64,000 nt of DNA from Micrasema longulum (GCA_022494885.1 JAGVSM010001703.1:124001-188000); one strand, 5' to 3'. Positions 9,870 through 22,664 are shown, counted from the first letter of the stretch. The notes: generated by a model from the letters alone, not told the origin. Made by a program: numbers and translations.

Positions 9870-11489
9870 GAAATAGGTATAAGTCTCTTCAGATGCAATC
9901 CTAAGAAGCTTAAGTTCCAGTATTCATCTGAAAACATTTGGGTTTACCTACTCAACATATTATAATCATACTTATTTCAATTATTACATTGCATAAATTG
10001 CAAGGTCGTTTCACTTGCATTACGAATAAATATTATTACATCTGTTACTAAAGACTACACACATTTTAAGTTAAATACTATTTTTGTTTATTTAAAACTT
10101 CAAATACAAAGAATAAGTACTTTAGCGGACGTATTGCTAAAAGCAATATATTTTCGCCAAACAAAAAACAGACTGGTCAAAAGAAAAGTTGGTGAAAAAT
10201 TAGTACTAAAAAGCAAAAATATAAATCAAAAGGTACCATACATGAAAAAAAAACCTGATTAATTCAAAACAACAGCGGATTTTTAATAGGGAGGTAAGAC
10301 TTGCACATATTAAGTAAATTATGTTATACATATTAAAGGACGAGGAATGTAGAATCGGATAATGAGTTTGGAAGGAGAGAGAAAGATGAACCAATGAAAG
10401 AAAAGGGATAAAAAATACATTTAAATAGGCAATAAAATACAAGAAATTCCTTAAATTAATTTGAATAGCAGTGCAGGAAAAAAAATGAAATCATGTACTT
10501 TAAGATGTCCAGAACTCTCCACATATACGTTTAGCTCGTGAGCATAATTTAAACTTTTCCCTTATTGACCCCTTTAATTGTAACAAATTAACATTTAAAA
10601 TGCGCATTTTAAAACCCATGTTTTTGTTATAACTTAGAAGTTTCTATTATTAAATCTTATTTTATATCTAATTTTTAATTTTATATACATTTTTGACACG
10701 AGCGCAATGATATTTACACACATGTCCACCAGGCGCGTTCCGTCCGACATACTATGGATGCAGCGCATCTCTTGAATATTTAAAAATACGAATATGTATT
10801 TTATTATAAAAAATGATGAATATTAAAAAAATCTAAAAATATTCCTAAAATTATCCCAAAAAATGTTCGAGCGCACGCAATTTACAAATACAAACAATGT
10901 TTTCAGTATACATACCTAAATACGTGTGCATATTTCTATATCAAAGTATGTACCTTGGCATTGATAGTATTAGTTTGATACGCTGGAATCCAGATACTAC
11001 TCTTCATATTGAGTCCAATCTTAGTACAAATATTCGAATTTCATGGAAGTTCATAACGTCGTATTGTTCTACGAGACACGCAAAGATAAGAGCATCCAAT
11101 TTGAGTAATGCAAAGAAAAAACGACTTTAATAACGTATGGCATAAAGTTTTAAATAGCGTGTTATTGAAATTTAACCAAATATTTAGAACATCTCGAGTT
11201 TTAGGTAATGTTCAAATGTTAACAGTTCACCACGAGACGCGCCTGCTCCTGTGCGCCGTTACTTTATATTATATGATCAAATATTAATGATTATTAATAT
11301 AATGGAAAACTACCATAGACTCATTTTCATAATATAACACCTCAAGCGCACTTTACAAAAGTGATTCTATGCCATATTTATTGTAATTAGATATTTAACT
11401 ATATGTACTATCACACCCACTAAATTAAAGTTTATTTTTTGTCAACATCCTTACTGATAATATTCACCGCACGCGCCTGATGTTCACCC
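9870..11489. other. AT-rich stretch, no gene seen
   Basis: Short open frames at 10206-10442 (minus) and 10897-11130 (plus) show no domain or splice context. I see no element with recognisable ends. Confidence 0.45.
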
Positions 11490-11668
11490 TCATTCCATTA
11501 TAACACCCACCCTCTCACACACTTACACTTACACTTACTATAACATGTATTGTACAAGTATTTCATGTATTTCTGTGGATATCTGTCATTAATTTTATTC
11601 TCTGTATATTTTATTTGTTATATTTTTAAAAAATGTATTACTGTTGATATCCCCAATAAATAAAATAA
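11490..11668 (+). repeat. Probable LINE 3' end
   Basis: Starts with CACCCTCTCACACACTTACA and ends in CCCCAATAAATAAAATAA after a T-rich stretch. The arrangement resembles the 3' end at 20780-20960, which likewise has an ACACTTAC-rich start and an (AAAT)n tail. Confidence 0.4.
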
Positions 11669-12043
11669 GATTTGGAAAAGGGAGTTACCATGATGAATAA
11701 TGTTATGTATTTACTGATGTTTTGAAGATGACTTTATTTTTATTTGAACAAAGAACTAGAAAATCATTATTATCATAAAGAAGAAAAATAAAAACAGTGT
11801 TATCGCTGATGTTATAAATCACTGATTACACCTCTGCGATCTTGACTTTGAATACACGCATAACCTATTATGTACGTGTCTATTATACATGCGCACTCAC
11901 GTAATAATATTTAGCATTAGCACTATACAATATACATCCACATAACATTATACGTCCATATTATATCGTATACCAGCAGGGCTATCCAAAATATTTTTTA
12001 ATAAAAAAATAAATAAAAAAAATATCTAAATTTCACTTTGATA
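11669..12043. other. No gene seen
   Basis: AT-rich, no supported open frame or repeat. Confidence 0.4.
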
Positions 12044-12120
12044 AAGAAGAATGTGTAGCTTGGAAACCGGTCAGTAAAAAAATATAAAATGTCTGGTAAA
12101 AAAAAATGTTTTATTTTTTT
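12044..12120 (+). repeat. Decayed GAAACCGGTC element
   Basis: GATAAAGAAGAATGTGTAGC, then TTGGAAACCGGTCAGTAAAA, resembles the arms at 35950-36060 and 50095-50175 (GACAAAGAAGCTTGTTTGCT ... GAAACC.GTCGGTGAAAAAT). Confidence 0.5.
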
Positions 12121-12138
12121 ATGCCTATATTATTGTTA

Positions 12139-12545
12139 GTCGGCCGTGGTGTGATGGTCAGCGCGTTTGCCTACCATGCAAGAGGTCTCGGGTTCGATTC
12201 CCGACATGGTTGATATGAAATATTTATTGAAAATCGGTATGATAAATCAGGTTGTGGTCCCGTGGCTAGTGTTGCGGACTCACGGAACAGAGGTCTGAGG
12301 TTTTTATTTTCACTTGATTTTCATTTTCTAATAGTGAGTTATTTACAACTCGTTGAAAATGGTCACTAAAATTGAAATATTTGGGTAAATTATAAGAACG
12401 CTAATATTTCTTTTAAAAAAAAATGGGTGTTTTCACACCAGAATATTTCATAGTACCTGAAGCGTTAGACTGATCATCTTACCTTCATGTAACAAAAAAA
12501 TCAAGATACGCTGCGATTGGCGTAAACTTGTAATTATTATGATGA
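12139..12545 (+). repeat. SINE family 1 copy split by a nested SINE
   Basis: The head (12139-12236) has GTCGGCCGTGGTGTGATGGT and the B box GGTTCGATTCC. The family continues at about 12420 with GGGTGTTTTCACACCAGAAT and runs to the AAGATACGCTGCGATTGGCG tail. The gap between is filled exactly by a family 2 SINE. Confidence 0.8.
12237..12418 (+). repeat. SINE family 2 nested in SINE family 1
   Basis: Head CAGGTTGTGGTCCCGTGGCT, then an eroded B-box region, and the intact family tail (AATAGTGAGTTATTTACAAC ... AATATTTGGGTAAATTATAA). It interrupts family 1 at its ATATGAAATATTTATT segment, so family 2 was active after this family 1 copy inserted. Confidence 0.8.
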
Positions 12546-12821
12546 TTTTTATTTTAATAACAATTAATAATTTTTAATTTTGTGCTTCCTGTATATATTT
12601 TTATTTAATTTCTTTCATTTTCACTTCGCATTGAAAAACACTTATATTGATACTGCTCGCCTTATTAAAAAAAAAAGTTGCATTGAATAGTAATCATCAA
12701 AGCATCGCTGATTATATGAATAAAAAATATAAAAAAATTATGACGCTGTTTACCTAATTAATTTTTGTTTAGTATTTGAATTTTTCCTTTCATTCTTGTT
12801 CCAAATATTAAAAGTCGTGTT
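12546..12821. other. AT-rich stretch, no gene seen
   Basis: No supported feature. Confidence 0.4.
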
Positions 12822-13022
12822 ATATTATTTATTTATTTAACACTTTATATACATATACATATAAGGGCGAGCATATTGCCTTAAGGCAATTTCTTCCTAC
12901 CTACCCAAACCGTTCAGTTTGAAAATTATAAATACATGGACATATTGAATCTTGCAATTTTATACAAAAATTAAAAACAAAGATTAACAAAATAAAAATA
13001 TATTAAAAAAACTAACACTACG
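12822..13022 (-). repeat. LINE 3' UTR fragment, family of 21060-22664
   Basis: This is the reverse complement of 22480-22664. Diagnostic blocks are ACATATAAGGGCGAGCATAT, TGCCTTAAGGCAATTTCTTC and CCAAACCGTTCAGTTTG. It begins with the (TTTA) tail and stops before any coding sequence. Confidence 0.85.
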
Positions 13023-13924
13023 GTTTATAAAGTAGGTTGAACACCAGCTAATAAAAAAAAAAATCGCATACCAAATATTTTCTCGATCACTATTAAACTA
13101 ATCAATCGAATCAGTTAAAGATTTTATTTAAAAAAATATGAATTAGTTTTTATTTTAGTACAGAATTCAATAATTTTTGGTGACCTTGTTTCTTTGTCTC
13201 GATTTGAGAACAAAGTATGAGCCGAATATGTGCCAATAATTATTCATCTATTTTCATTTATGACATTGATTGATGACGCTTTGTGGTCATAATTGACACA
13301 TAGTGCGGGACATTGGCACATAGTCTAGGCGCGTAGAAAATTAAAGTGACAAAATAAATATATATGCATGTTACTCAAAGGTAGGAAACTTTTAAATTCT
13401 TAGTCAAAATAGTGTATTCAAAACAATAGTGCGTGCTTAGGACTGCACGACTGAAGTGAAAACTTCTATGGCGATAGTAAATTGCGTAAAATGTTTTATT
13501 CAAAATTGATTTACAATTGTGGTCTATGTCATCAAACTCACTGTGATAGTAGTAGAGTTAAATTCAATTTAAATCGCAATATTTAAAATTAAAAGGAAGG
13601 GGAACAGCATTTAAACAATGAGATGCTAAACGTATAAATAATTTAATAAAAATTGTAATAAATAAAATCGCACGATATAATAAATAAATAGATAAACAAA
13701 GAGAACCAGTATTAAAAATATTCAGTTATTTAATTTAACAAAGCAAGCCACTACTAGATTTAGATTCCCTGAATTTATCCACAGGCATACTATATTTAAT
13801 CCATTCTACATCTCTGTTATAATATAAAAGTTGTTTTCGAATTTAGTGGAAAATGGTCCCGTTATCAAAATAATATCGTTTTCATAAAAATGTAAATATG
13901 TATTATAAACAATATTTATAAATT
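13023..13924. other. AT-rich stretch, no gene seen
   Basis: No open frame or repeat supported. Confidence 0.45.
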
Positions 13925-14310
13925 ACACGCAATGAGGAAGTTCAGTGCTAAGGGAAATCGGATATAGAAATGTTTTCTTGATTGCGGTAAAACTTAAAGC
14001 ATTAGTATTGCAAAGTTTCTCTAAAATGTATGATTTTTTTAAAAGAAAATGAATTACATTAAATGACGCCACAAGTTCTTCTAAAACAACCAATGATCGG
14101 GTGCTGTGATAGGCGTCCGGTTTCCGGGAAACCAGCTCATTAATCAGGACAACTCCCCAAAGCGAACTAGTGACGATACGCGTGGAGGATAAAAATTATT
14201 AAAATTTAAAAAATCGTGGCGATGAAATCACGATGCAAAAAAAAAATTTGACTTTGTTTTATAGTATGTTAACGAATAAATCAAATCTTTTAAAAACTAC
14301 TGATTTTTTT
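13925..14310 (+). repeat. CRE-bearing dispersed repeat, diverged copy
   Basis: Aligns in order with 7510-7900: ATGAGGAAGTTCAGTGCTAA, AAATGTTTTCTTGATTGCGG, AAATGACGCCACAAGTTC and TATGTTAACGAATAAATC. Both CRE sites are mutated here. Confidence 0.7.
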
Positions 14311-16774
14311 TTTATTAGGATGGTGCATATTTCTTTCTATGTAACTTCTTTGGGTTTTAGCCTCAGATGAGAAAATTCTTGACTTCGCAGTGTCTCGATA
14401 CTAAATCATATTTTATGTGTACACTCTTATATTTGTGTATGTGCAGTGCCGGATTGACAACATAAATACTCTAAAGATTTGATCTCTATGAAACTAGGGA
14501 GGTTCGTATCTTAGGTCCAAATTTATATTACGATCATCATTTATCATTGCCCTTCCCGCATTCTTTTTTTTACTCGGCAGTATTCGTAGACCCTTATTAA
14601 TATGAAATTGTTAAAAAAAAAAAAACATTTCCCAATTGGCGTTTTTTTTTCTCTCTCATACACTGTTATGTTAAAAAATACCCGTAATTTGTAATTCAAA
14701 AGAACCGCGCTGAAGATATTGGGAATTTTTATCCTAAGGTTGATAGGACTGTTATATATAAACGTGTTAATTTTTAGCGCGATCTGTCGTATAGTTGGTT
14801 TATGGTAACAGTTTAAACAAGTCGTTGTGTGTTCTGCGAATTTCGCTCAATATTTTTCAAAATGGCCGATGTTATGCGTGATAACATTATTTTTTACTTT
14901 GAGTATCTGAAAACGGGTATCGTATTCCCAAATTGTGTACTGACACAAAACAGAGTTTTTCTGCAACCGATCGCACATTGCTATATAAATGAAGAGCACA
15001 CTGTATATCGACACAGATAATTTCTGGGTTCAAACAAGTTTTGTTTCAGAATAACTAATTTTAATTTTAAAAATCCAATATTGTTATCCTTCTTTTGTAA
15101 AATGTAATTCTTTGTTTTATTTCGTTTTAGTTGTATTTATTATTTTATATTTTTTTCCATACACATATTATTTACATAGAAATATAATTACCAAAATACA
15201 CTTTAGAAAAATACATCTTTTAATTAAGCTATACTGTGAATTGGAAAAAATGCCAACAAAAACTACAACGTCTGAGCGTGGGCCATTCCTTTTTTACTCA
15301 TAAAAAAGTTTATAGCACATATATATGGTATGACATGACCACGAAAAGAAATTATATATGAGCAGCCACCATTTTCCTTTCTTAAAGCATAAAAACATAA
15401 TCAATGTATATGTTTTCTCATTAATTTCACCCATTTTTTTTTCTTTCTTCTACTATATACTATTAAATTATCTTAAAATATTTTATCTTGTTTCGGTTGA
15501 GATTTCATTTTTGTCTGTACTCTTTTATTGAAATTTTCACTAAAATTAATATCTAAGCAGCTGATGAAAAACTATTAGTTTATAGTTTATTGGGACAATT
15601 ATGGTTTCATATTAAATATTTAATAACGTAAAATACTATTGTTATATTTGATAAAAAAATAAACAATAAAGTGTGCATTTTAGCAAAAGACATAGAAGTA
15701 CAGACTGCCAAAATATGTTTCTACTCTGCACTGGTTAGGGTAGAATAGGTTAGATGATTTAGTGGAAATGGTTAATTTTTTTTTTTTTTTGTTGAAATCG
15801 AATTATTATGTTAAATTTATAATACTTTGACTACAGTTTAATCATATTGTATACCTGCGAGTGTATGAAATTTATTTCCTGCTTAACCCGCTCGTTGTAG
15901 TGATGTAACCGGCGTTGTACATTTTTTTTTTCATGATGTTTAATAATTAATAATAACAAATAATGTGACCTCACTGAGGACACTTAACAATTTACTTTTT
16001 TGCACGTAATTAATTAATATTTCGGAAACTTTAAACACAACCTCGAAATTATTTGTAATCTTCAGGTCAACCTTAACACAAAAAAAAATCTTCACTTCTT
16101 TAGGTATAATATGAGATCATTTTATTTTTAATGTTTTGTCCATCAGCATCTCCAAAAATATGTATTTGAGACAAAAAGGCGAGAACTAGATCACTAAGCA
16201 AGACACACATATAATTTTATTGAGATATTAAGAGACAGTCAGGCAATTATTTCATAACCTCAGGTAAACTAAGTTTAACTTAAGGTAACCTCGGGTTACC
16301 ACTCAGCGGCTCGAAGAAGTTTTTTTTACACAGTATTTCAAAGGTTAAAAAGAACGCTTTAATTATAAACTAATTTACAATAATGTTTGAATGAAGTCAT
16401 TGTAAATAGTTTTTTTTTTACAATCAATTTTTATTGGCAATGTCACGGTTTGCTCGGAATATAATATGCGAAGAATGATTTAAATAACTTTAATAAAATT
16501 ATTTTTTAAAATTAAAATAATTTTAAACTGACTTTTAATGTAACTGGCTACGGCCCTGGGTGCGCCACTGTTTTAAAACTTGCAGGTACGAACTAAGAAA
16601 TAAATCATTTGCTTTTATGGAGCATGAATCAATAAAATTACTAACAAAATCCAAGTTGTAAATTTAATATTGTTAATGTTTTTACTATACTAAAGAACAC
16701 TATGTAGATAAATAATTTTAAGCTTTGCAATGTATCTTTGATATTTTACAAATGTTTTATTTTGTCCACCTTTT
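14311..16774. other. Long AT-rich stretch, no gene supported
   Basis: The most suggestive part is 14740-15020: a TATA-like GTTATATATAAACG followed by a 63-codon frame with two candidate starts (14829 and 14862). It has no recognised domain, so I do not call a gene. The remainder, including frames at 15112-15303, is low-complexity A/T sequence. Confidence 0.4.
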
Positions 16775-17010
16775 AGTCTAATGATCATCGCATTTGCCTA
16801 CTATGCAAGAGGTTTCTGGTTTGATTCCCGGCATGGTTGGCATGAAATATTTACTTGAAAATTTGTTTTTACACTTAAATATTTCATAGACCCAGGACTG
16901 GCACCTGAGCCGTAAGACTGATCATCTTACATTCATGTAATAAAAAAAAAACAAGATACGCTGCAGTTGTTGTACTTATGCAGTGTCCGAAAGGGAAAGA
17001 TGACTAAATA
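16775..17010 (+). repeat. SINE family 1 copy, diverged
   Basis: Contains TTTGCCTACTATGCAAGAGG, an eroded B box GGTTTGATTCCCGGC, GGACTGGCACCTGAGCCGTA, GACTGATCATCTTACATTCA and an AAGATACGCTGCAGTTG tail. Confidence 0.8.
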
Positions 17011-17675
17011 AAAAAAGAATGTCGTACTGTAACCAAGTTAACCCAGCGTAAACAAAGCTTAATTTATTTAGAAGTTTTTCAAAGTTTCCCAAGATAACCC
17101 ATCGTTTACTGAGTGAAATTCATGTAATATTATTACATTTTGGCGATTTTTCATCATTTAAAATTAACTACAAACGGCTTTGAGGAGGAAAAACAGATTT
17201 GTCAAGTCAATATCACGTTCAAATCGATAAAAAAAATACTGTACTAACATTACAATTAGTATATAAACTCATATTTACACTAACTTTAATTACACACCTA
17301 CTAACGCCATCTTACGCTAAACGTTTATTTTTTAATTTATTCGGACTTTTTTCTATTCTTCATACATTCCGGCACCTCTTCATACATTTTTAAACCTTTA
17401 TACATAATTCAATTTTGAGATTCAGTTTTTTTTCAATGGCAACCTTATTCGATCTTTATTTCAATCAATAAAGTTGTAAAATGTTTTATTCAGTACTATC
17501 TTAATGGTAAAGTATTTGGGCCTTCGATTGTTAAAAAAATAATAATATGAAAACAAGCTAATTATATTTCAGTCCTTTTTTTATTAATATCCAATTGAGT
17601 TCTTCTCGCATTTTTTCTATCAAATATTTTGAAAAGAAAATAAAAATTCAATGCATAATTAGTTACAATATTTTG
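17011..17675. other. AT-rich stretch, no gene seen
   Basis: A 64-codon frame at 17199-17393 has no recognised domain. No repeat was identified. Confidence 0.4.
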
Positions 17676-17935
17676 GGTTTGTCCATATGTTTGTAGACGA
17701 CTGGATTTTACCCACTAGGGAGTCATTAAGATTGACAAATTATAATAGAGATAGAGAACATTTTAGAGAAGGGAATATGGAAGTCTAGGCATTTACAGGG
17801 CTTATGATCTGTCGTTGGCTGGCTTAAGTGACCACTTAAACCACTGTGTAACATTCACAATTTTTCCTATGTTTGAACATCCATATTCTTTCAATCCTTC
17901 CATCTGTTGATTTTAGTGAAGTTAAAGAGCTAAAA
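17676..17935 (+). repeat. Foldback-family copy: one arm and centre
   Basis: Runs from GAGTTTGTCCATATGTTTGT through AGGGAGTCATTAAGATTGAC, GGCATTTACAGGGCTTATGA and CACTGTGTAACATTCACAAT to the family's central sequence TCTGTTGATTTTAGTGA. The mirrored second arm is absent. Confidence 0.8.
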
Positions 17936-18034
17936 CCTTTATTCTTGAGAAGAATTCTCAGAACTGAAAGACTTAAAAATGTATGAAAAATTGGCTGAAT
18001 TTAAAACGAAATAAACATCTACATAACACTATGA

Positions 18035-18180
18035 AAAAAAGAGCGGGGAAGGAAGGAAAGAAGAAGGAGAAAGGGAATTCTCAAAAATTTAGAAAGTAAT
18101 ATTTTAATTTTGATTTAAATACAAATAAAGAAGAGGCATCTCTGTTATTAATGGGTAAATAATTCCACAATCCATCAATT
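18035..18180 (-). pseudogene. LINE C-terminal fragment, family of 21060-22664
   Basis: Minus-strand match to the terminal coding part and stop region at 22290-22440 (AATAAAGAAGAGGCATCTCT and TAATTCCACAATCCATCAA in + orientation). Confidence 0.65.
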
Positions 18181-18284
18181 AATAAATCAATTTATGTAGG
18201 TATACGATATTTAGTTAAAATATAAATTAATCATAAAGTTATACTTGTAAAAAATATAAGGCTAATCTGTATTTTTTTTGTTTA

Positions 18285-18510
18285 TTTATTAGTTTATACA
18301 TACATTGTTACAAAAATGGCACAAAAAATACTCTGGCAAATTGTGCTTGCACTAGGAGTAGGCTCAGTATATGAAGGGTCGGCAAGCCAGAAATATTAGT
18401 ATGCCTAGTGTTGCAATCGGTTCCTATGTGGGCAAATGCCTGTTCTAACAAACCGATTTGTTGCGGCAAATATGGTTTTCGAAATGTTTCCTATAAATGA
18501 AAATAATATT
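18285..18510 (-). repeat. Probable LINE 3' fragment
   Basis: Begins with a TTTATTTATTAG tail-like end, followed by a moderately GC-rich region with broken minus-strand frames (AATATTAGTATGCCTAGTGT in + orientation, similar to 43985-44025). Placed with low certainty. Confidence 0.4.
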
Positions 18511-18639
18511 GAAGAAATAGAAAAACAGTTATAGCCCAAAAGAGAAGAAAAGAAAAAAAGTTAAGTTTACGTTAAATGTAATAATAAAATTAAATATATA
18601 AATATATACACATACACATACATAATTAACAATCTAAAA

Positions 18640-19185
18640 AAACAATTTATGTATATACATATAAGGGCGGTCATATTGCCTTCAGGTTATATCTTTCTAC
18701 CTACCCAATCCGTACAGTTTGAAAAAATTACAAGTACTTGAACATATTCTAGGTAATTATGCAGAATCTTATTATTTAATACAAAAAAAAAAAAAAATAG
18801 TAACTAAAAAATTTACACTATTCTATGATGAGAAGTGAGGAAGTAAGTAATAAGTAGTAATAGGAAGTGATAAGAAAGAAGGAGAAAGGAACAACTCAAA
18901 CATCAAGATAGTGACATTTCAATCGTGATTTAAATGTTAATAAAGAAGGGGCCTAACATAAGTGGGTAGATTATTCAACAATCGAGCAGCTACTGCTGTG
19001 AAAGAAAAAGCAAGAAAATTAGAGCTATGAAGGGGTATTAAAAGGGTTCTCTCATTACAAGAGCGAAGAGATAGCCCATGTTGTCATATAGGTTGAAAGA
19101 GCTCTCTCAGATGTTTCGCTGGCCTGTTTAGGCGAAGTGGGATTATTAAAAATATTGTGAAGAAATAATAAAATGTGAATCTTTC
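18640..19185 (-). pseudogene. LINE C-terminus and 3' UTR, family of 21060-22664
   Basis: The 3' UTR block ACATATAAGGGCGGTCATAT ... CCTACCCAATCCGTACAGTT is followed by sequence complementary to the RT C-terminus at 22150-22390 (GTGGGTAGATTATTCAACAA, AAGGGTTCTCTCATTACAAG, AGTGGGATTATTAAAAATAT). The frame is disrupted throughout. Confidence 0.8.
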
Positions 19186-19663
19186 ACATGTACAATGTAC
19201 ATACTAATATAAATTCATAATAAAATACTTCTTTGACCACAAAATTGACAAATGACTTTTTTGATTAAAAAGTTAAACGTCTTGATTTATAGCTTTGAAA
19301 AATGTTTTAAACTTGTTTATAGTCTTATAAAGAAATCAACATTTATTGAGAGTTATAATTGAATGCACGAAGTTGAGTTAAAATCAACAAAAAATGCAAT
19401 TTAAATGTCTGTTATCAAACAAATCATACGAAATTATTGTTTGCATAAATTTATTTGCTAATAATAGTTCGTGACGGACATTTTTTATATTACATACCTA
19501 TTATTATGTCGATTAGAAAGTAAATGTCAAACACAGAATATATTACCATAGGAAAATATAAGGAAACTTAAAATCGTATTTCATGGGTTAGAAAATGATA
19601 CAAAATCTTGGGCAAGATTTCACCCATTTAATATTGTGAAAAATAACACACTGATTACAAAAT
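19186..19663. other. AT-rich stretch, no gene seen
   Basis: No supported feature. Confidence 0.45.
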
Positions 19664-19812
19664 GGCGGCCTCCGTGGTGTAATGGGTTAAGGACTTGACT
19701 CACGCACGGAAGGTTCCGGGTTAGATTTACAGCGAGAACACAAAAAAATATTATGTGGTTTTTCTCAAGCCTGGGCAATTTGCGCCGTAATTCGCCGCCA
19801 GTATAATTGGGT
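19664..19812 (+). repeat. SINE family 3 copy
   Basis: Head GGCGGCCTCCGTGGTGTAAT, then ACTTGACTCACGCACGGAAG and a mutated B box (GGGTTAGATTTA), and a GAGAACACAAAAAAATATTA tail ending near GCCAGTATAATTGGGTG. It is the + strand counterpart of 6053-6222. Confidence 0.8.
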
Positions 19813-20335
19813 GAAATGTGCAGCCGAAAATTAAAAAATTAAAAACTTTTTTTTTTGACCCAAGATTTGAGCGCTCCTTCAACGCATATGATACTGTTAA
19901 CTTACTGTTAACTTTAACTGTCAACGCGTATTTGGTGTTGCCTGTAACATTTTATTTATTTCTTGATCTTTTTTATTTTTCTGCACGTTTTCACTTCACG
20001 CTTGTCTTTCTTCTCTGGATTTTCAACAAGATTCACGATTCATGTTATTTAAGAATCTTGATGTTTATTGTTCGCAGAATAATGTATTTTTAGATGTCAG
20101 TAATCGTTACGTCACAAAACAGCTCATTTAAAAGAGTAAAATTGCCCGTTATCTGTCGTGTCGCCAAAAATATCCACGTAATGCCCATGCTAACTCACAA
20201 TATTCAATCCCAGATACTGCCTCGTGTAAAACAGTGGTGTAAGATTTGGCACAATAATTATTGTACAAAACCTAAACACGATCTTGTACCATTTTCTGAC
20301 CCAAGTCATACGAGCTTTAGACATACAGTCGATCT
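19813..20335. other. No gene supported
   Basis: Two open frames (19818-20093, 20094-20366) are AT-rich, hydrophobic or anonymous, and the second runs into the transposon end at 20336. I do not call them genes. Confidence 0.4.
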
Positions 20336-20779
20336 TGGTTATAACAAGGAAGACGGGACCGACTGAATTTGCTTGTTATACCAGAGCAAGGTTTTTAAAA
20401 TCTAATCGCCATTGCATATTGATCATTATAATAAATGCTTATAAATCCACCAGTTTCTAAATTTAAAATTTAAATAAATAAACATTCGTATTTTTTCACA
20501 ATGTTGACAATGTGATAACGATAGAGAAAACTTTTTATACACTTCAATATGTTTCGCGCCACGTTCTATTTTACAAGTAATTTCCACTTTTTCGCAAACT
20601 GGAACACTTCTGCTAGTAATCATGTTTACAACTCGAGGGTTAAATTTTAAATTATCTGACATTACCCACTTGCAATTTTCATTATGCATTGACCAAAGAA
20701 TATTTTTTTTAAAAACACTGAAAAACTCCCAAAACAAGGATGTCATTCATAAACTACAAAAGAAGTTGTAAATTGTAAT

Positions 20780-20970
20780 GTGGTTCTGAGCCTGCACTTA
20801 CTACACACCTCTACACTTACTCTCATACAAATACACATAAACACACCCTTTTGTTGTACCACAATTTAATATGTACAATTTTTCTTTAGAAACTTCGCTG
20901 GTCTGTCTTTAAACCGTATATTTTTTATGATATTATATTATTGTCGACGATTTGTTTCTGTAAAATAAAT
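20780..20970 (+). repeat. Probable LINE 3' end
   Basis: A GCACTTACTACACACCTCTA-rich start, a GTCGACGATTTGTTTCTGTA segment and an (AAAT)n tail suggest a non-LTR 3' end, compared with 11490-11668. It lies inside the pogo-like element. No coding part. Confidence 0.4.
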
Positions 20971-21059
20971 AAATAATAATAAATCTTGGATATTTTACAC
21001 GCAATTTGAACAATATGTGTGATATTTTGTCAATGCTGTCAGCGAAAATACCAAATAAT

Positions 21060-22664
21060 AAGTTAATCCCCTTTTGCCATTTGGATTTTACAACTAAGAT
21101 TATTAATTCGAAAATGTTATTGAACTAATAGCTTACAACCAAATTAACTGTTATCTGACACTCCATACTCAAATTGATCCTCTGCAATCTGGTTTTCGGG
21201 CTGGACACAGCACTACTACCGTTTTAGTTAAAATAACTGACGATATTAGACAAGCAATGAATGATAAACGTCTAACGCTTTTGGTCCTACTTGATTTTAG
21301 TAGTGCTTTTAACTCTGTTGATTTTGACCTGCTTCTCGCTAGACTTAAGTCCTTAAATCTATCTTCATCCGCGATAATTTGGTTTTCAACGTATTTACGT
21401 GGCTGCCGTCAATGCGTTAAAATGGAAGATGTCTTTTCAGATTGGATTGATCTTACCGCCGGTGTGCCACAAGGGGGGGTACTTTCTCCACTTTTATTTT
21501 CCCTTTTTGTCAATCCAATAACAAAAAACCTTCCCTGTTCTTACCATTTATATGCCGATGATTTGAAATTGTATATTCATTTTGAACCCGTCGACACTGT
21601 TGAAAAACATAGAGTAATGTCACTTGAACTCGAGCATATCTCTTCATGGACAAAAAAACATGGACTTCTCATAAATTCAACAAAAACCCAAATTGTACTT
21701 GTTGGTAGTAAACAAATGTATTCCAAAATGCATTTTTCCACACTTCCTCTTTTCAAAATAGACGGTACAGAAATTCCATTCATGACTTCAGTCAAAAACT
21801 TAAGTCATAAAAACTTAGTTCATTAGCATTTGGGGTGGCACGATCAGGTTAACGAAGTTAGTCGTAAACTTTAAAGCAGTTTGCATTTACTTTAAAGATT
21901 ACAGAATTTCTTGCCAATTAATGTTAAGCAAACATTTGTCCAGAGCTTACTTCTTCCACTCCTTGACTACGATGTATGTTATCCAGATGCTAACTCTGAA
22001 TCGCTTGACAAGTTAGAAAGATTGCAGAGTATTTGTATTCGTTATATCTTTAATCTTCGCAAATTTGACCACATAACCGAGTATCTACACTGGCTCAGTA
22101 TCAGGCATAGAAGAAACATTCACATTCTATCACTTCTTCACAATATTTTAAATAATCCTACTTCGCCTGTTTATCTGAGAGAGCTCATCCAACCTCTTTC
22201 ACAACACGGACTATCTCTTTGTTCTAGTAACGAGAGAACCTTTTTAATACCCTGTCATCGCTCTAATTGTCTTGCCTCCTCTTTCACAGTAGTAGCCACT
22301 CGATTGTGGAATAATCTACCCACTAATGTTAGAGACGCCCCTTCTTTATTTAAATTTAAGTCAAGATTGAAATGTCACTATCTAAATATTTAAATTGTTC
22401 CTTAAACCTTCTTATTTCCTTCCCATCCCCTCTCCTCTCTTCGTAGTAAAGTGTTATTTTTTTTAAATATATATATATATTTATTTTTGTTAATCTTTGT
22501 ATTTAATTTTTGTATAAAGTTGTAAGATTCAATATTTCCATGTATTTATAATTTTCTCAAACTGAACGGTTTGGGTAGGTAGGAAGAAATTGCCTTAAGG
22601 CAATATGCTCGCCCTTATATGTATATTTATTGTATATGTATATAAAGTGTCAAATAAATAAATA
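21060..22664 (+). pseudogene. Jockey/CR1-type LINE, 5'-truncated ORF2 with reverse transcriptase and 3' UTR
   Basis: Coding traces start near 21137. The first long frame (21257-21826, preceded in frame by LQSGFRAGHSTTTVL) contains RT palm motifs in order: VLLDFSSAFNSVD (catalytic Asp), TAGVPQGGVLSPLLFSLFVN, and YHLYADDLKLY (YADD catalytic box). A short deletion and stops (about 21820-21910) break the frame. A second frame at 21911-22393 holds the C-terminus: VKQTFVQSLLLPLLDY, LERLQSICIRYIFNLRK, RLWNNLPTNVRDAPSLFKFK, and a stop. The 3' UTR has TTGCCTTAAGGCAA and ends in (AAAT)n at 22664. Endonuclease and ORF1 are missing. This is the reference copy for fragments at 12822, 18035, 18640 and 55479. 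Confidence 0.92.

Noticed and set aside
10206..10442. 78-codon hydrophobic minus-strand frame
   Set aside because: Phe/Tyr/Ile-rich translation typical of random AT-rich DNA; no signal of selection or domain.
19818..20366. Two consecutive ~90-codon frames
   Set aside because: No recognisable domain, strongly AT-driven composition, and the second crosses a transposon boundary.
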